Shown here: piece by piece, positions 19,155 to 28,494 of the stretch
Position numbering within the stretch: the first letter of the stretch is position 1
How the letters are laid out: each line of letters opens with the position of its first letter
Assembly: GCA_031292215.1 (NCBI GenBank)
Contig: JARLHO010000068.1
Span: forward strand, 1-64,000
Direction of reading: 5' to 3'
DNA from: Syntrophobacteraceae bacterium
Lineage (GTDB): Bacteria > Desulfobacterota > Syntrophobacteria > Syntrophobacterales > Syntrophobacteraceae
Length of the DNA stretch: 64,000 nt
Made by a program: the position numbers and the translations under genes
Notes under the pieces: generated by a model
Seen by the model: only the letters and a program-made list of their open reading frames with translations
Told to the model about the DNA's origin: nothing
Database searches by the model: none

Positions 19155-20072
19155 ATGAAAGAAGAGAAACCAAACGCAGTCTCCTCCCAGACGATACTCG
19201 TAGTAGATGACGAGCCGCAGGCCTGCGAAATTCTCTCGGACGCGCTTTCCTCCTGGGGCCACAATGTCGAGGTAGCCTACGACGGCAGCGAGGCGCTGGG
19301 TAAAATCAGGGAAAAAAAGTTCACTATCGTAATAACGGACATGGATATGCCTCGAATGGACGGGATGGAGCTGATCGAGCACATAGCCCGCGATTATGCC
19401 CATATCGATGTAATCGCCATTACAGGCCATATAATGAAATATAAGTATACGGAGGTGGTGGAGGCCGGAGCTGCCGATTTCATTACGAAGCCTTTTTCGC
19501 TCAATGAATTCGAGGCGAAGCTAAATAGACTCATAAGGGAGAGGGGCCTGCGCAATCAACTCGAACGGCTCGCCGTTCACGACCCTTTGACCTCTCTTTG
19601 TAACCGCCGCTCCTTTGAGGATACTGCCCGCAGGGAGGCCATGCGCGCGGTCCGCTACCATCATACGCTTTTCCTTTTCTATATGGATATAGACAATTTC
19701 AAAAAATATAACGACCTGTACGGACACCAGGCGGGCGACGGGCTGCTCGTCAAAGTGGCCGAGCTGCTGACCAATTCGATCCGGGAAAATATCGACACCG
19801 TCTACCGCTACGGGGGCGATGAGTTCATAATGCTGCTTCCTCATCTGCCCGTCGACCAGGCGAGAAGAGTCGCCGAGCGCGTCTGCTGGAATTTTAACCT
19901 CTTGGAATTCAAACCGACGGCTTTTTCAATCGGTATAGCCAGGTTTATCGAAAAGTCGGGTTCTATCGATGGGGACATCGAAGACATGATTTGTCGGGCT
20001 GACAAGGCGCTCTATGCGGCAAAAAAAGAATATGGCAAAAACTGCGTTCATGTCGATTGGGAATCGTGCTAA
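19155..20072 (+). CDS. Response regulator with GGDEF domain (diguanylate cyclase)
   Basis: A 305-residue cytoplasmic protein. The receiver domain (about 13-125) has the acidic pair D18/D19, phospho-acceptor D62 and K112. The GGDEF domain (about 135-300) has an intact GGDEF at 220-224, so it should make c-di-GMP when phosphorylated. The inhibitory I-site RxxD is replaced by ExxD (ENID), suggesting no product inhibition by that route. No histidine kinase is adjacent. The start is the ATG at 19155 after GGTGGCCC; its ribosome site is weak. Confidence 0.93.
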   Translation: MKEEKPNAVSSQTILVVDDEPQACEILSDALSSWGHNVEVAYDGSEALGKIREKKFTIVITDMDMPRMDGMELIEHIARDYAHIDVIAITGHIMKYKYTEVVEAGAADFITKPFSLNEFEAKLNRLIRERGLRNQLERLAVHDPLTSLCNRRSFEDTARREAMRAVRYHHTLFLFYMDIDNFKKYNDLYGHQAGDGLLVKVAELLTNSIRENIDTVYRYGGDEFIMLLPHLPVDQARRVAERVCWNFNLLEFKPTAFSIGIARFIEKSGSIDGDIEDMICRADKALYAAKKEYGKNCVHVDWESC

Positions 20073-20115
20073 GAGTTTGGGGCGTCCAAAAAGAGGGCCA
20101 TTTACAATTAAACTC

Positions 20116-20144
20116 TTGACACCCCCCCATGCGTACTTTATATA
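20116..20144 (+). promoter_or_regulatory. Strong sigma-70-type promoter of the speD leader
   Basis: TTGACA at 20116-20121, a 17-base spacer, and TATATA at 20139-20144. It is the best promoter match I see in the window. Transcription from about 20151 would give a leader of roughly 360 nt before speD. Confidence 0.75.
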
Positions 20145-20513
20145 GGGCTGACTGCGAGGGCAAAGGCGCCCTTGTATTAAGTGGTGAGAATTGCTGGACT
20201 TAGTCAGGCGCTTGAAACCTGGCTTCAAAATGGAGATAGGCTGGCGCTGCCGTTGGATCTGCGGCCGATGCAGGAAGCGGATTCGGGCGGCTCCTTTTTG
20301 GCGTTCACTCGTGTGCGAGTCCACTATATGATGTGGCATTAAGTCCGCTCTTAACTCTGGCAGTGCTGAGTCCATCCTCGGATGGCTGAAAACGGGGACA
20401 CCCGAACACCGTTTTCAGAAAAGCTCACGGTGGCATCTCCGGCAACGGGCGGCAAATAGTCTCATTTTATTTGTAACGGGAACTTCTGGTTCTCATAAGG
20501 GGAGGTGACACCC
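20145..20513 (+). ncRNA. Structured 5' leader of speD (unidentified)
   Basis: About 360 nt between the promoter and the speD start. A perfect 10-bp stem CTGAAAACGG/CCGTTTTCAG spans 20386-20418. CACCG at 20407-20411 could instead pair with CGGTG at 20428-20432, which overlaps the first stem and so gives mutually exclusive folds. A CCATCC/GGATGG hairpin precedes it at 20372-20385. I match it to no known riboswitch. It may be a cis-regulatory leader or hold an independent small RNA. Confidence 0.4.
20181..20342 (+). CDS. Possible 53-residue upstream reading frame in the speD leader
   Basis: A frame from GTG 20181 (or GTG 20184) to TAA 20340-20342 encodes a plausible amphipathic peptide (ETWLQNGDRLALPLDLRP..). 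It starts about 30 nt after the predicted transcription start and lacks a good ribosome site. A frame of this length is not rare by chance, so it is offered only as a candidate leader peptide. Confidence 0.2.
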   Translation: MVRIAGLSQALETWLQNGDRLALPLDLRPMQEADSGGSFLAFTRVRVHYMMWH

Positions 20514-20954
20514 ATGGGCAAACCTGAATTCGGTTTCGGGGTCCATTTGATTTTGGATGGATACGGCTGTGACAGTGCGTCGCTGCAAGACATAAGCCTG
20601 ATCTACAATTTTCTCGACAATTACCCTACGCAAATGGATATGACCAAGATCATGCCCCCCTACGTTTTCCGGTATAACGGGCTGGTTCCGGAAGACTGGG
20701 GCGTATCTGGTTTTGTGCTGATCGCCGAAAGTCATATCAGCATTCATACATTCCCGGATAAGCAGTATCTGAGTATCGACATGTTCTCGTGCAAGCCTTT
20801 CGATACGGAAGTGGCGGTCCAGACCATAAAGAGCTATTTCAATATTCAAAAGCATGAGGCCAAGATACTGGACAGGGGCCAGGAGTTTCCCAATACCGTT
20901 CGGGAATCGGCCCAGGTAGTGCGAATGGACAGGATGCTAAAGCAGCGCCACTAG
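20514..20954 (+). CDS. speD: S-adenosylmethionine decarboxylase proenzyme
   Basis: A 146-residue prokaryotic AdoMetDC that supplies decarboxylated SAM for spermidine synthesis. It self-cleaves to create a pyruvoyl group: the cleavage site is E72-S73 in ESHISIHTF, with H78 and C93 at the expected positions of the processing/catalytic His and Cys. ATG 20514 has GGGGAGG eight bases upstream; the in-frame GTG 20505 lies inside that region. Spermidine synthase is not in the window, but the agmatine-to-putrescine genes lie just beyond in the opposite direction. Confidence 0.95.
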   Translation: MGKPEFGFGVHLILDGYGCDSASLQDISLIYNFLDNYPTQMDMTKIMPPYVFRYNGLVPEDWGVSGFVLIAESHISIHTFPDKQYLSIDMFSCKPFDTEVAVQTIKSYFNIQKHEAKILDRGQEFPNTVRESAQVVRMDRMLKQRH

Positions 20955-21088
20955 GGCCGGGCCGCGGTTCACAAGCCCCTGGTTTGAAAATTTTCGGGAA
21001 AATAAATTCGAAATCAGGGCGAGCGCCGGTTTGCAATAAAGAGTAGAATGGGGGCGAAGGTCTTCGGGCCTGTCGCCCTTTTTTTTGT

Positions 21089-21973
21089 CTAGTCGCGGTA
21101 GAGAAGCGACAGGTCCTTGTAGGCGTCGATGCGGCGGTCTCGAAGAAATGGCCAGTTGCGACGCACCAGTTGAGTTCTCGCCATATCGATTGGCGCAATT
21201 AGCACCTGCTCGCCATCCCCGCCTGCTTTGGCCAAAAATTCGCCCTGGGGGCCGGCGATGAAGCTGTTGCCCCAAAAAAGGAGCCCCTCGCTCCCGGCTG
21301 CGCCCGCCGGCTCGAACCCGACCCTGTTTGCACAGACAACAGGAATGGAGTTGGCGATCGCATGAGACCTCTGGATGGTCGTCCAGGCGTCGAGCATCAG
21401 CTTGCGCTCCGAATCGGGCTCGTTTGCGCCCCAGCCGATGGCCGTGGGATAGAGAAGCAGATCGGCGCCGGATAGCGCCATCAGCCGTGCGGCTTCCGGG
21501 AACCACTGGTCCCAGCACACAAGCACGCCCAGTTTGCCAACCGATGTGGAAATGGGGCGAAAGTCCCCGTCGCCGGGGGTGAAGTAGTACTTCTCGTAGT
21601 AGCCCGGATCGTCTGGAATGTGCATCTTGCGGTATTTTCCGGCTATTTCGCCGTCTTTTTCAAAGACCACCGCCGTATTGTGATACAAGCCTGCCGCGCG
21701 GAGTTCAAAAAAAGAGGCGACGATCACAATACGCAATTCCGCGGCCAGGGAGGCGAAGAGGTCGCTCGACGGTCCGGGGATCGGTTCGGCCAGGTCGAAG
21801 TGGGCGGGGTTTTCCGTCTGACAAAAATAAGGGCCAAGGTGCAACTCCTGGAGCAATACCAGCCGGGCCCCGTGGGATGCCGCTTTCCTGATGGCTGAAG
21901 CGCTCTTTTGCCTGTTGGCGTTGCAATCTTTCGTGCAACTTTGCTGGACGAGCCCCGTAACGAGTTCCTTCAT
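21089..21973 (-). CDS. aguB: N-carbamoylputrescine amidase
   Basis: A 294-residue nitrilase-superfamily hydrolase converting N-carbamoylputrescine to putrescine, CO2 and ammonia. The catalytic triad is visible as Glu in LLQELHLGPYF, Lys in KYRKMHIPDDP and Cys in LVCWDQWFPEAAR, and YHNTAVVFEKDG is typical. Its ATG at 21973 overlaps the aguA stop (ATGA), so the two are translationally coupled. The longer frame to 22009 is not needed. Confidence 0.95.
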   Translation of the reverse strand: MKELVTGLVQQSCTKDCNANRQKSASAIRKAASHGARLVLLQELHLGPYFCQTENPAHFDLAEPIPGPSSDLFASLAAELRIVIVASFFELRAAGLYHNTAVVFEKDGEIAGKYRKMHIPDDPGYYEKYYFTPGDGDFRPISTSVGKLGVLVCWDQWFPEAARLMALSGADLLLYPTAIGWGANEPDSERKLMLDAWTTIQRSHAIANSIPVVCANRVGFEPAGAAGSEGLLFWGNSFIAGPQGEFLAKAGGDGEQVLIAPIDMARTQLVRRNWPFLRDRRIDAYKDLSLLYRD

Positions 21974-23007
21974 TCCAGGACTCCTTTGGGCAACTGCATG
22001 GTGATGCAATGGAGCGAGCCGTTGCCGGTCAAAAGCGGCAGGCAGTTAACGCCCGTTGGCTTGCGGTCGGGGAAGGCCCGCCCGAGGATCTCGAGTGCCG
22101 CGGCGTCCTTGGGGGTCCCGTAGAGGGGGACAAGCACCGCATCGTTTATGACCAGAAAGTTTGCATAGGTCGCCGGAAGCCTGCGGCCGTCTTCGTCGTA
22201 GACTGCATCGGGCCAGGGAAGCGCAAAAACGCGATATGGTCTGCCCTCTGCTGTGCGAAGGACCCGTATTTGCTCGGCCATTTCCGCGAGCGGGCGGTAA
22301 TGCGGGTCTTCGGGAGCATCGCATGCCGTGTAGACAATAACGTCATCGGGGCATAACCGTGCAAGCGTGTCTATGTGCGAATCGGTGTCATCTCCCTGGA
22401 TGGCGCCGGTATCTATCCAAAGCACCCGTTTTGCGCCAAACTCCCGGGAGAGTACCTCCTCGACTCCGCTTCTGGAAAGATGAGGATTGCGGTTGGGGCT
22501 AAGCAGACAGGCCGAGGTGGTAAGAACTGTGCCCCGGCCGTCGGATTCAATGCTTCCGCCTTCGAGGACCACTCCTTGGGTCGCGAGTGGAGTTTTTCCA
22601 AAAGCCCCAAGCGTGGAAAGTTTGCGACTTATCTGGTTATCTAAATCGGAGCGGAATTTCAGGCCCCAGCCGTTAAAGACGAAATCGAGCAAAACCGGTC
22701 TATTTTCGGCCTCGTAGACGGTAATCGGACCAAAATCCCTGGCCCAGGTATCGTTTGTCTCGATCTCAAAGAGGTCGACGCGCTCAAGGGGCACCCGTCC
22801 ACGGGCGAGCCGGCGTTTTGCCTCCTCCACATCGGGGGCAGCCAAAAGCAGTCGCTCGGACCGCACGATTTCCCGTGCGATTGCGACAGTCACATTTTGG
22901 ACCGCCGAAAGATTTACCCATTCCGTGGCTTCGTGGGGCCACGCCATGAGGACCGCGTCCTGCTCTTCCCACTCGGCGGGCAGCCTGCGTTTATTTTCCA
23001 TCGCCAA
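21970..23007 (-). CDS. aguA: Agmatine deiminase
   Basis: A 345-residue agmatine iminohydrolase that makes N-carbamoylputrescine from agmatine. Signatures include MAWPHEATEWVN near the N-terminus, NDTWARDFGPI, DTGAIQGDDTDSHIDT, and the nucleophile C334 in GSLHCITMQLP. It is the first gene of the aguA-aguB operon, and with speD it gives the arginine/agmatine route to spermidine. The alternative start is ATG 23001. Confidence 0.95.
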   Translation of the reverse strand: MAMENKRRLPAEWEEQDAVLMAWPHEATEWVNLSAVQNVTVAIAREIVRSERLLLAAPDVEEAKRRLARGRVPLERVDLFEIETNDTWARDFGPITVYEAENRPVLLDFVFNGWGLKFRSDLDNQISRKLSTLGAFGKTPLATQGVVLEGGSIESDGRGTVLTTSACLLSPNRNPHLSRSGVEEVLSREFGAKRVLWIDTGAIQGDDTDSHIDTLARLCPDDVIVYTACDAPEDPHYRPLAEMAEQIRVLRTAEGRPYRVFALPWPDAVYDEDGRRLPATYANFLVINDAVLVPLYGTPKDAAALEILGRAFPDRKPTGVNCLPLLTGNGSLHCITMQLPKGVLE

Positions 23008-23319
23008 ACCAGTCCTGTGGTCCCCCGGACTATCCCGGGCGGTCGAGAAAGCTTTTTAGAAGCTGATGAAAGCTAAAACATTTATAAAACCACAACTGTT
23101 TGTTATTATCAAGAGCGGGCGGAATATTGCATCCAATTTTCCATGGACAACGTCTGAGCTGCTTGTTAGACTTGTGGCCAACCGATAAGTCCGGCGTTGT
23201 CCTCTGGGGGCAGGCTAATTGTCTCCGCGGTCGATGCGAAATTTTTACGGCTTGCGAACTGGAGTTCTCAGGTCAGGGCATCTATTTGCCTTTGGTTTAG
23301 TCATGGGAAAGAAAGTGAA
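23008..23319. other. Intergenic region
   Basis: About 310 bp between the divergent aguA and corC-like genes. It holds both promoters presumably, but I see no convincing consensus pair, hairpin or small gene. Confidence 0.4.
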
Positions 23320-24195
23320 TTGAAATTGGAAGAACCGACAGCCAAGGGAATTCAGAATTGGCTAAGAATGTGCTTTCGGCGCCTTGCCGGGGTTGAAAAC
23401 GCCGATGACGTCGAAAAAGAGATACAGCAGCTAATTGACGAAGGGGAGCAGCGCGGGCTTATCTCCGAAGATGAAGGGGAGATGATCCAGGGGATTTTTT
23501 CCTTTCGCGACACCATAGCCCGCGAAATCATGGTCCCGCGCACCGATACGGTGTACGCGGAGGCCGATACCACACTCTTTGAAATCATCAAGACCATTAT
23601 CGAGAGCGGACATTCAAGGATCCCTATCTTTCAGGACAATATCGACAACATCACCGGAACGCTCCATGCCAAGGACCTTCTTCAATACTGGCACACCGAC
23701 GATGTATTGATCCGTGACATCGTGCGCCCTCCCTATTTTATTCCCGAGACCAAAAAAATCAGCGAGGTCCTAAAAGATTTCCGAGACAATAAGTCTCATA
23801 TGGCCATCGTGATCGACGAATATGGCGGGACGGCGGGCATACTTACGCTCGAAGACATCATTGAGGAGATAATCGGCGAGGTTATGGACGAATACGACGC
23901 CGAGCAAAAACTCATCGTGGAGCACGAGGACGGGTCGATCTCCGTCAATGCTCGCCTGGATGTGGAAAAACTGGAAGACTTCCTTCATGTGGATCTGCCG
24001 CAGGGAGATTTTGAATCGGTTGGCGGCTTCATTATCAGCCTCATCGGGAAAGTGCCCGAGGTATCCGAAAAAGTTATCTACGAGGGCATGGAGATCGTGA
24101 TAGAGGCGGCTACGAGCAGAAAGATCGACAGGGTGCGCATTCGAAAAACGGGCGAGGAAACTTCCGAGGTGTCTTCCGGCAAAGAGTCGCGCTAG
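23320..24195 (+). CDS. CBS/CorC_HlyC-domain protein (CorC/TlyC-like)
   Basis: About 291 residues. Two CBS domains (about 65-185: REIMVPRTDTVYAEAD, IRDIVRPPYFIPE, then IDEYGGTAGILTLEDIIEEIIGE) precede a C-terminal CorC_HlyC domain (about 205-280). The protein lacks the membrane DUF21 domain, so it is the soluble CorC type associated with Mg/Co efflux. The start is uncertain: no in-frame ATG precedes the conserved part, and TTG 23320 with GGGAAAG upstream is the best choice. Pairing with lnt downstream is a widespread arrangement. Confidence 0.82.
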   Translation: MKLEEPTAKGIQNWLRMCFRRLAGVENADDVEKEIQQLIDEGEQRGLISEDEGEMIQGIFSFRDTIAREIMVPRTDTVYAEADTTLFEIIKTIIESGHSRIPIFQDNIDNITGTLHAKDLLQYWHTDDVLIRDIVRPPYFIPETKKISEVLKDFRDNKSHMAIVIDEYGGTAGILTLEDIIEEIIGEVMDEYDAEQKLIVEHEDGSISVNARLDVEKLEDFLHVDLPQGDFESVGGFIISLIGKVPEVSEKVIYEGMEIVIEAATSRKIDRVRIRKTGEETSEVSSGKESR

Positions 24196-24278
24196 CTCCT
24201 CTGTTTCTGTGTGGCGGATTGGGCTTGAACGCAACCTGGTATAAATCCATCTGATGATATCATTACACATGAATTAGC

Positions 24279-25808
24279 ATGTACGCCATATTGCTATCGG
24301 TCCTTAGCGGACTATTGCTTTCGGCCGGCTTTCCCAAGCCGGCTATGTTCTACCTGGCGTGGGTGGCCCTGGTCCCGCTTCTTCTGGCGGTTCGGGGAAG
24401 GTCCGCGAAACGGGCCCTTATGCTGGGCTATCTCTGCGGGTTTGTCCATTCCTTGACCTGCCTGTACTGGATCGATTACGCCATCTATCACTTCGGAGGT
24501 TTTTCCTTCGTTTTGTCCTGCCTTATCCTTTCGCTGCTCTGCGCGATCATGGCCATCTATCCGGCTCTTTTTGCCCTTGCCGCCCAAAAGTTCGAAGGAT
24601 TCCCCGCTCTCTATGTCTTTGGGCTGCCGTTTGTGTGGGTTACGCTCGAATGGATCCGGGCCCACGTGATCACCGGGTTTCCGTGGGCGGATCTCGGCTA
24701 CACCCAGACGCCGCTTCTCCACCTCGTTCAGGTGGCCGATCTCACAGGGGTCTATGGGGTTAGCTGGCTGGTGGTGCTTGCCGGCACCGTCATCTCGGGG
24801 TTTATCGCAAACTATTGCCGACGCTCCGGCGTAGTGGTGCTGGCCGGTATGATCGCGCTTGTCCTGACGTACGGGTTTGTTAGAGCCGCCCAAATCGAAC
24901 GGTTGGAGCATCTGCAGACTGCGTTAAACGTATCGGTCGTACAGGGCAATATCTCCCAGGATGAGAAGTGGGACCGCGCGGCGGTGGATAAAACCATCCA
25001 AACCTACGGGCGCCTGAGCGCGGAGGCCGCACGCAAAAATCCTGCGCCAGACCTTATCGTGTGGCCCGAATCCGCCATGCCTTTTTTTTACGGTATAAAC
25101 CGCACGCTTAGCCTCAAGGTCGAAGACGTCGTAAAAAACATCGGAAAACCGCTGCTCTTTGGAAGCCTGGGGGTTGCGCCCTCCGGCGGGAAGGTCCATC
25201 TGCTAAACAGCGCCTATCTTCTAGACGGCGGGGCCGCGCTCCTTGGCTCTTACGCAAAGCAGCACCTGGTGCCCTTCGGAGAATATGTGCCCTGGATGAG
25301 CCTGTTTAGTTTTGCAAAGAGCGCCTCCGTTGGGCCGGTGGATTTTGTCCCCGGAAAAAACCCGGGGCCGGTGATCTTAAAAGGGCTCCCCTTGGGAGTT
25401 CTTATCTGCTACGAGGACATATTTGCCGGGATTGCGCGCAAAACGGTTCAAAGAGGGGCCGAAGTCCTTATAAACATTACTAACGACGCCTGGTACGGGG
25501 ATACCTCCGGGCCCTACCAGGAGCTTGAAATATCGCGCTGGCGCGCGATCGAGTGCCGGGTCCCGCTCGCGCGGGCCGCCAACACCGGAATCAGCGCCGT
25601 CTTCGATGCCACGGGGCGCGAACAGGGCTCTCTTGCCCTTGACAGGAGCGGTTTTCTTACGTGCGCCGTTTATCCGATGTCTTATCTTTCGTTTTATGTT
25701 ACATACGGTGATCTTTTTGCCTGGCTCTGTGTTTTTTGCTCTTTTTGCGCAATAATACTCAGGCTTATGTTCCCGATCCGGTCTGCTTTTTCCGGAAATA
25801 AGAAATGA
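24279..25808 (+). CDS. lnt: Apolipoprotein N-acyltransferase
   Basis: A 509-residue inner-membrane enzyme that adds the third acyl chain to lipoproteins. Six or so N-terminal membrane helices (residues 1-200) are followed by a periplasmic nitrilase domain with the catalytic Glu (WPESAMPF), Lys (KQHLVPFGEYVP) and Cys (GVLICYEDIF), and a final membrane helix at about 470-495. Its presence implies triacylated outer-membrane lipoproteins. It follows the corC-like gene by 83 bp. Confidence 0.95.
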   Translation: MYAILLSVLSGLLLSAGFPKPAMFYLAWVALVPLLLAVRGRSAKRALMLGYLCGFVHSLTCLYWIDYAIYHFGGFSFVLSCLILSLLCAIMAIYPALFALAAQKFEGFPALYVFGLPFVWVTLEWIRAHVITGFPWADLGYTQTPLLHLVQVADLTGVYGVSWLVVLAGTVISGFIANYCRRSGVVVLAGMIALVLTYGFVRAAQIERLEHLQTALNVSVVQGNISQDEKWDRAAVDKTIQTYGRLSAEAARKNPAPDLIVWPESAMPFFYGINRTLSLKVEDVVKNIGKPLLFGSLGVAPSGGKVHLLNSAYLLDGGAALLGSYAKQHLVPFGEYVPWMSLFSFAKSASVGPVDFVPGKNPGPVILKGLPLGVLICYEDIFAGIARKTVQRGAEVLINITNDAWYGDTSGPYQELEISRWRAIECRVPLARAANTGISAVFDATGREQGSLALDRSGFLTCAVYPMSYLSFYVTYGDLFAWLCVFCSFCAIILRLMFPIRSAFSGNKK

Positions 25809-25851
25809 GAAGGTCGTTTAAAATTTCGATCCGCAACAGGAGGATACCCCG

Positions 25852-26998
25852 ATGAATATGGATATTTCCGAACTGAAAACCGCCCTCAAAGACCTTTTGC
25901 AAAGATTTCAAACCCTGGGAGGCTATCTTTGACATCGCGGGAAAAGAGGCCCGGACAGCCGAGCTTGAAAAGCTCATGGCCAGGCAGGACTTCTGGGATG
26001 ACCCCGAGTCCGGCCGCGATGTTGTAAAGGAACGTTCGGAACTAAACGATATTATTCTTTCCTGGAAAAATCTGGCTGCGGAGATCGAAGACAACGCGCT
26101 GCTCTTCGAGATGGCCGTCGAGGAGGAAGACGAGCTAAGTCTTTTGGAAGTCCAGCGCAAGCTAAAGGAACTCCGGAAAAAATACAGGGACATGGAACTG
26201 TGGCAGATGCTAAGCGATGAAAACGACGACAAGAATGCCATCGTGACCATCAACGCCGGGGCCGGGGGGACCGAGGCGCAGGACTGGACGGAGATGCTGC
26301 TTAGAATGTACCTGCGCTGGTGCGAGAGAAAGAATCTGAAAGTCGAGATGATCGACCTTCAGGAAGGCGAGGAGGCGGGCGTTAAAAATGTCACCTTCAC
26401 GGTTTCGGGCTCGTATGCGCACGGAATGATGAAGGCCGAATCGGGCGTGCATCGCCTGGTAAGGATCTCTCCTTTCGATGCCAGCGGCCGGAGGCATACG
26501 TCATTTGCCGCCGTTTTGGTCTTCCCGGAAATAGATGACCGGATAGAGATCGAAGTAAAACAGTCCGATCTGCGTGTGGACACTTTCCGGGCAAGCGGGG
26601 CGGGGGGGCAGCACGTCAACAAGACCAGTTCGGCGGTCAGGATTACGCACCTGCCAACAGGCATTGTCGTGCAGTGCCAGAATGAGAAGTCCCAGCACCG
26701 AAATCGCGAGATAGCCCTAAAAATTCTCAAAGCAAGGCTCTATGAGCGTGAAAAGCGGGCGCAGCAGGCAAAGCAACAGCAAACCCACGATAACTTGGAT
26801 GATATTGCGTGGGGTAACCAGATCCGCTCCTACGTCATGCAGCCGTACCAACTGGTAAAGGACCACCGCACAAATGTCGAGAAAGGAAACGTGGAGAGCG
26901 TTCTAGACGGCGAACTGGACGACTTCATCGAGGCCTACCTGTTCAGTTCGATGAGCCTGCGGGAAAATAGCGCGGGAAACGGTGGGGCCGCGGCCTGA
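25852..26998 (+). CDS. prfB: Peptide chain release factor 2, programmed +1 frameshift
   Basis: RF2 recognises UGA/UAA stops. The coding sequence joins 25852-25929 (26 codons) to 25931-26998 by a +1 shift, giving 381 residues. The 5' part starts at ATG 25852 after AGGAGG. The shift site reads CTT TGA C with the Shine-Dalgarno-like GGGAGG three bases upstream, as in the classic RF2 autoregulatory site. Downstream are the stop-recognition SPF motif (RISPFDASG) and the peptidyl-hydrolysis GGQ motif (GAGGQHVNKTSS). The shift is functional, not a mutation. Confidence 0.96.
25917..25932 (+). promoter_or_regulatory. RF2 programmed frameshift site
   Basis: The internal Shine-Dalgarno GGGAGG, then CTATCTTTGAC: the ribosome shifts from CTT to TTT over the in-frame TGA (25930-25932). 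Low RF2 favours the shift, which restores RF2 synthesis. Confidence 0.95.
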
Positions 26999-27039
26999 AA
27001 AGTTCCTCTCACCTTCTCCTGCCATCATGGCAGTCAACC

Positions 27040-27080
27040 AGTATAAAAAATAAAAGCGCCGGAGGGGAACCCCCCGGCGC
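27040..27080 (-). terminator. Intrinsic terminator after amt1
   Basis: The stem GCGCCGG/CCGGCGC with an inner AGGGG/CCCC pairing (27055-27080) is followed on the minus strand by a TTTTATTTTTTATA tail. It ends the ammonium transporter transcript and separates it from the convergent prfB. Confidence 0.85.
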
Positions 27081-27198
27081 CGTCTTCCAGGATTTATGAC
27101 AGCGCTACCTGGCAATTTTCAAACTACCACCGGTACTATCGGATTACAAGAAAAATTGCGCGCAGGAAAAGTTCGCGTTTCTGAGAAAGGGAAACGGA

Positions 27199-28494
27199 CT
27201 AGAGGCTGTATCCCACCTCGCCGTGAAGCTCCTCATCGAGTCCGGAATGCTCTTGGTCGACACTTACCCGCAAGCCGATCGTTTTTTCGAGAAACTGTCC
27301 TATCGCGTAGGTCGCGATAAGGCAGTAAAGCCCCACGGCGATTACGCCTGCAAGCTGTATTTCAAACTGCCCAGGGTTTCCGGCTATTAGCCCCGTTGCG
27401 CCGACCGTGGCAAAAAGACCCGTTGCCAGGGTCCCCCACAACCCGCCGACACCGTGGACCCCAACCACGTCCAGTGCGTCATCGTAGCTGAATTTGAATT
27501 TCATCCGGACCCCGAAAAAGCAGATTGCTCCGGAGACAATTCCAATGATTATTGCGTATCCCGGGGTTACAAATCCCGAGGCCGGGGTAACCGCGCCAAG
27601 ACCGGCCACGATGCCCGAAGCAAACCCCAGGGCGCTCGGTTGTTTTACGACCATCCATTCGAGGAGCATCCAGGAGCATGCGCCGGCAGATGCTGCTACC
27701 ATGGTTGCGGTAAAGGCCAGGGCCGCGGTCGAGTTGGCGGCAAGGGCGCTTCCCGCATTGAAGCCAAACCAGCCAAACCACAGAAGGCCCACACCCAATA
27801 GGGTCATCGTGAGGTTGTGCGGGACAAACATTTCATGGGGAAACCCGGTTCGCTTTCCGATAATGTAGGCAATTGCCAAAGCCGAAACTCCGGCCGACAG
27901 ATGCACGACAAGCCCCCCGGCAAAGTCCAGACCCCCTGCTGCCTGGAACCATCCCCCGCCCCATACCCAGTGCGCTAAGGGATAGTAGACGAGAAGCGAC
28001 CAGAGAACGAGAAAGGCGAGGTAGGATTTAAACGTCATGCGCTCTGCCACCGCGCCGGATATCAACGCGGGCGTGATTATGGCGAACATTCCCTGGAACA
28101 TGACAAAGGCGTATGTGGGAATGGAGCCCCGGACAGAGTTCACGGTCGTGCCACAAAGCATGAACTGGCTAAGGCCTCCGATAAACCAGTTCCCGTCGGT
28201 AAAGGCAAGCGAGTAGCCAATAACGACCCAGAGCAGACCAAGAATGCCCAGGGCGACGAAGGAGTGCATAAGAGAGCTCAGTACATTTTTGCGCCGTACC
28301 ATGCCGCCGTAGAATAGGGCCAGGCCGGGGAGCATAAGCAGGACAAGCGCCGCCGACATCAACACCCAGGCGGTGTCTGCGGGGTTTGCAACACCGGCTC
28401 GGGCGGCCATCGCCGGACGGGCGCACAGGAGGGGCAGGGACAAAAATGTCAAAGCAATCGTTACGGAAGGCAAGGATGCGGCCTTGGAACCCAT
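27199..28494 (-). CDS. amt: Ammonium transporter (first copy)
   Basis: A 431-residue Amt-family channel with a cleavable signal-like N-terminus (FLSLPLLCARPAMA) and eleven expected membrane helices. The Amt signature DFAGGLVVHLSAG contains the first pore His, and the second is in VHGVGGLWG. Its C-terminal tail (SGLDEELHGEVGYSL) is the PII-contact type. ATG 28494 has AAAGG ten bases upstream; ATG 28512 and an open frame to 28629 exist but look less likely. The divergent neighbour is a PII gene, and a second PII-Amt pair follows. Confidence 0.93.
   Translation of the reverse strand: MGSKAASLPSVTIALTFLSLPLLCARPAMAARAGVANPADTAWVLMSAALVLLMLPGLALFYGGMVRRKNVLSSLMHSFVALGILGLLWVVIGYSLAFTDGNWFIGGLSQFMLCGTTVNSVRGSIPTYAFVMFQGMFAIITPALISGAVAERMTFKSYLAFLVLWSLLVYYPLAHWVWGGGWFQAAGGLDFAGGLVVHLSAGVSALAIAYIIGKRTGFPHEMFVPHNLTMTLLGVGLLWFGWFGFNAGSALAANSTAALAFTATMVAASAGACSWMLLEWMVVKQPSALGFASGIVAGLGAVTPASGFVTPGYAIIIGIVSGAICFFGVRMKFKFSYDDALDVVGVHGVGGLWGTLATGLFATVGATGLIAGNPGQFEIQLAGVIAVGLYCLIATYAIGQFLEKTIGLRVSVDQEHSGLDEELHGEVGYSL

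Noticed and set aside
25930-25932. In-frame TGA read as a disabling mutation of prfB
   Set aside because: It sits in the conserved programmed frameshift site with its upstream Shine-Dalgarno.
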